Assembly (NCBI GenBank): GCA_963768085.1
Contig: CAVYGO010000003.1
Location: forward strand, 186,001-250,000
Length of the DNA: 64,000 nt
Direction of reading: 5' to 3'
DNA from: Pukyongia sp963768085
GTDB lineage: Bacteria; Bacteroidota; Bacteroidia; Flavobacteriales; Flavobacteriaceae
The notes under the pieces: model-generated
What the model was told of the DNA's origin: nothing
The model's input: the letters and a program-made list of their open reading frames with translations, nothing else
The model's database searches: none
Translations under genes and position numbers: made by a program
Part shown: positions 63,080 to 64,000 of the stretch, one piece after another
How the letters are laid out: every line of letters starts with the position of its first letter
How positions within the stretch are numbered: the first letter of the stretch is position 1

Positions 63080-63643
63080 TTAATCAACCCTGTCTTCGTT
63101 CTGTTTCACAAATGCCGACCAACCGGTATAGCCTTTGCCCACTTCTGCTCGGCCAGCATTATAGAAATGACAAACTGCGGCGGCGAGTCCATCGGTACTA
63201 TCCAGATTTTTGGGCAGTTCTTTTAATTCGAGTAAACTTTGCAGCATTTTTGCTACCTGTTCTTTACTTGCGTTACCGTTACCGGTAATAGCCATTTTGA
63301 TCTTTTTAGGAGAATACTCGGTGATAGGAACCTGCCTGGAAAGGCCGGCAGCCATAGCCACACCCTGTGCGCGACCCAGTTTTAACATGGACTGAACATT
63401 TTTCCCAAAGAAAGGCGCTTCGATAGCGATCTCATCCGGATGAAACGTATCGATAAGCTCGATAGTGCGTTCAAAAATGTGCTTTAACCGGACATAGTGA
63501 TCATCGTATTTAGAAAGCTTTAATTCGTTTAATTGAAGGAAATGCATCTTTTTACTCACCACTTTTATGAGTCCGAATCCCATGATAGTTGTTCCGGGAT
63601 CGATTCCTAGAATAATTTTTTCCGAATTCACTACATTAGCCAT
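63080..63643 (-). CDS. ruvC: Holliday junction resolvase RuvC
   Basis: A 187-residue nuclease. The catalytic acids are in LGIDPGTTIMGFGLI (first Asp), EIAIEAPFFGKNV (Glu) and DSTDGLAAAVCHFYN near the C-terminus (Asp pair). It cuts four-way DNA junctions in recombination and repair. It starts at ATG 63643, 2 bases from the divergent plus-strand gene. Confidence 0.93.
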   Translation of the reverse strand: MANVVNSEKIILGIDPGTTIMGFGLIKVVSKKMHFLQLNELKLSKYDDHYVRLKHIFERTIELIDTFHPDEIAIEAPFFGKNVQSMLKLGRAQGVAMAAGLSRQVPITEYSPKKIKMAITGNGNASKEQVAKMLQSLLELKELPKNLDSTDGLAAAVCHFYNAGRAEVGKGYTGWSAFVKQNEDRVD

Positions 63644-63645
63644 AG

Positions 63646-64000
63646 ATGTCGCACCTTTCCAACAAAGCTAAGCATTATGGGTTGATTGCCCTAAAAGTTT
63701 TCATACTAGCCGCGACTTTCTGGTTTATCTATGACCGTCTTCAAAATACAGACGAACGAACCATTAATTCATTTTTCGATCATCTAACCAAAGCAAATCC
63801 GACCTATCTGTTACTATTCATTCTTTTAACCGCAGCTAATTGGTCGCTGGAAATAAAGAAATGGCAGCTTCTGGTCAATACGCTGCATAGGATATCATTT
63901 CGGGAATCGCTACGGCAATGTCTTGCTTCCTTAAGTGTATCCATGTCTACACCGAACCGCATCGGTGAATATGGCGCAAAAGCACTTTTCTTTAGTCAGG
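63646..64000 (+). CDS. Lysylphosphatidylglycerol synthase-like membrane protein (3' end missing)
   Basis: The first 118 residues reach the right edge. One membrane helix (IALKVFILAATFWFIYD) is followed by a second (NPTYLLLFILLTAANWSLEI) and the block SVSMSTPNRIGEYGAKALFF, typical of the YbhN/LPG synthase transmembrane family. It may move a lipid or act in cell-envelope modification. It is divergent from ruvC with 2 bases between starts. Confidence 0.8.
   Translation, partial: MSHLSNKAKHYGLIALKVFILAATFWFIYDRLQNTDERTINSFFDHLTKANPTYLLLFILLTAANWSLEIKKWQLLVNTLHRISFRESLRQCLASLSVSMSTPNRIGEYGAKALFFSQ

Overview
The window looks like chromosomal DNA from a marine-type member of Flavobacteriaceae (Bacteroidota). 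The evidence is a mevalonate pathway (mevalonate kinase, diphosphomevalonate decarboxylase), a type IX secretion sorting domain, DUF4407/DUF3667/DUF4230 families, a BlaI/M56 pair, promoters of the Bacteroidota kind (TTG-N19-TAnnTTTG) instead of Shine-Dalgarno-led genes, and a Sec-type (clade II) nitrous oxide reductase. No rRNA, IS element, phage or CRISPR array was seen; there is one tRNA (Leu, UAG).

Layout. 1-4.9 kb: end of a nitrilase gene, a UbiA prenyltransferase and mevalonate genes, with a T9SS-secreted protein between them. 4.9-11.1 kb: a run of damaged genes (frameshifted AraC regulator, a large head-repeat/S74 surface protein cut by an amber codon, a twice-frameshifted secreted protein, a frameshifted DUF1697 gene). 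11-23 kb: flavoprotein, sugar porter plus fructokinase, a cyclic-2,3-diphosphoglycerate-synthetase-like GTPase, a flavin reductase/M20 peptidase/P-loop NTPase/outer membrane protein operon, a VIT1-type transporter and a Na+/solute symporter. 23-30 kb: small orphan genes, a tandem repeat behind tRNA-Leu, a dipeptidase, PhnA, BlaI/M56 and DUF4407.

30-44 kb: an exopolysaccharide-type locus made of two divergent transcription units: GT2 and mannose-6-phosphate isomerase against a GT-C-like membrane protein, a beta-domain protein and a GH5-like hydrolase; and STAS, flippase and GT4 against a TPR/beta-barrel porin. 44-48 kb: a five-gene signalling operon encoding a CheY-like receiver, an H-NOX (haem nitric oxide/oxygen sensor), a multi-PAS histidine kinase, an Hpt protein and a LytTR response regulator. 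Direct repeats of TAGACGAAT-like 9-mers with an exact 21-bp period lie in all three divergent promoter regions of this locus (about 32.93, 41.96 and 48.30 kb). I read these as the LytTR regulator's binding sites, giving a self-contained circuit from H-NOX through the phosphorelay to exopolysaccharide. The four soluble proteins made from the two minus-strand polysaccharide units all end in Ala-Ala, like a ClpXP degron. This circuit is the best candidate for a previously undescribed system here.

50-58 kb: a nitrous oxide respiration cluster (Rrf2 regulator with three Cys divergent from cytochrome c, fasciclin protein, nosZ, membrane protein, nosL, cupin, nosD, nosF, nosY), with a 13-bp perfect inverted repeat and a Crp/Fnr-like dyad in its promoter. 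58-64 kb: ordinary genes (YjbR, transglutaminase, DUF4230, cyclase, hemW, DUF3667, ruvC) and the start of a LPG-synthase-like membrane protein.

Seven reading-frame lesions (five indels, two nonsense codons) in six otherwise well-conserved genes mean that either the sequence carries single-base errors or the strain is losing these genes; this cannot be decided from the sequence alone.
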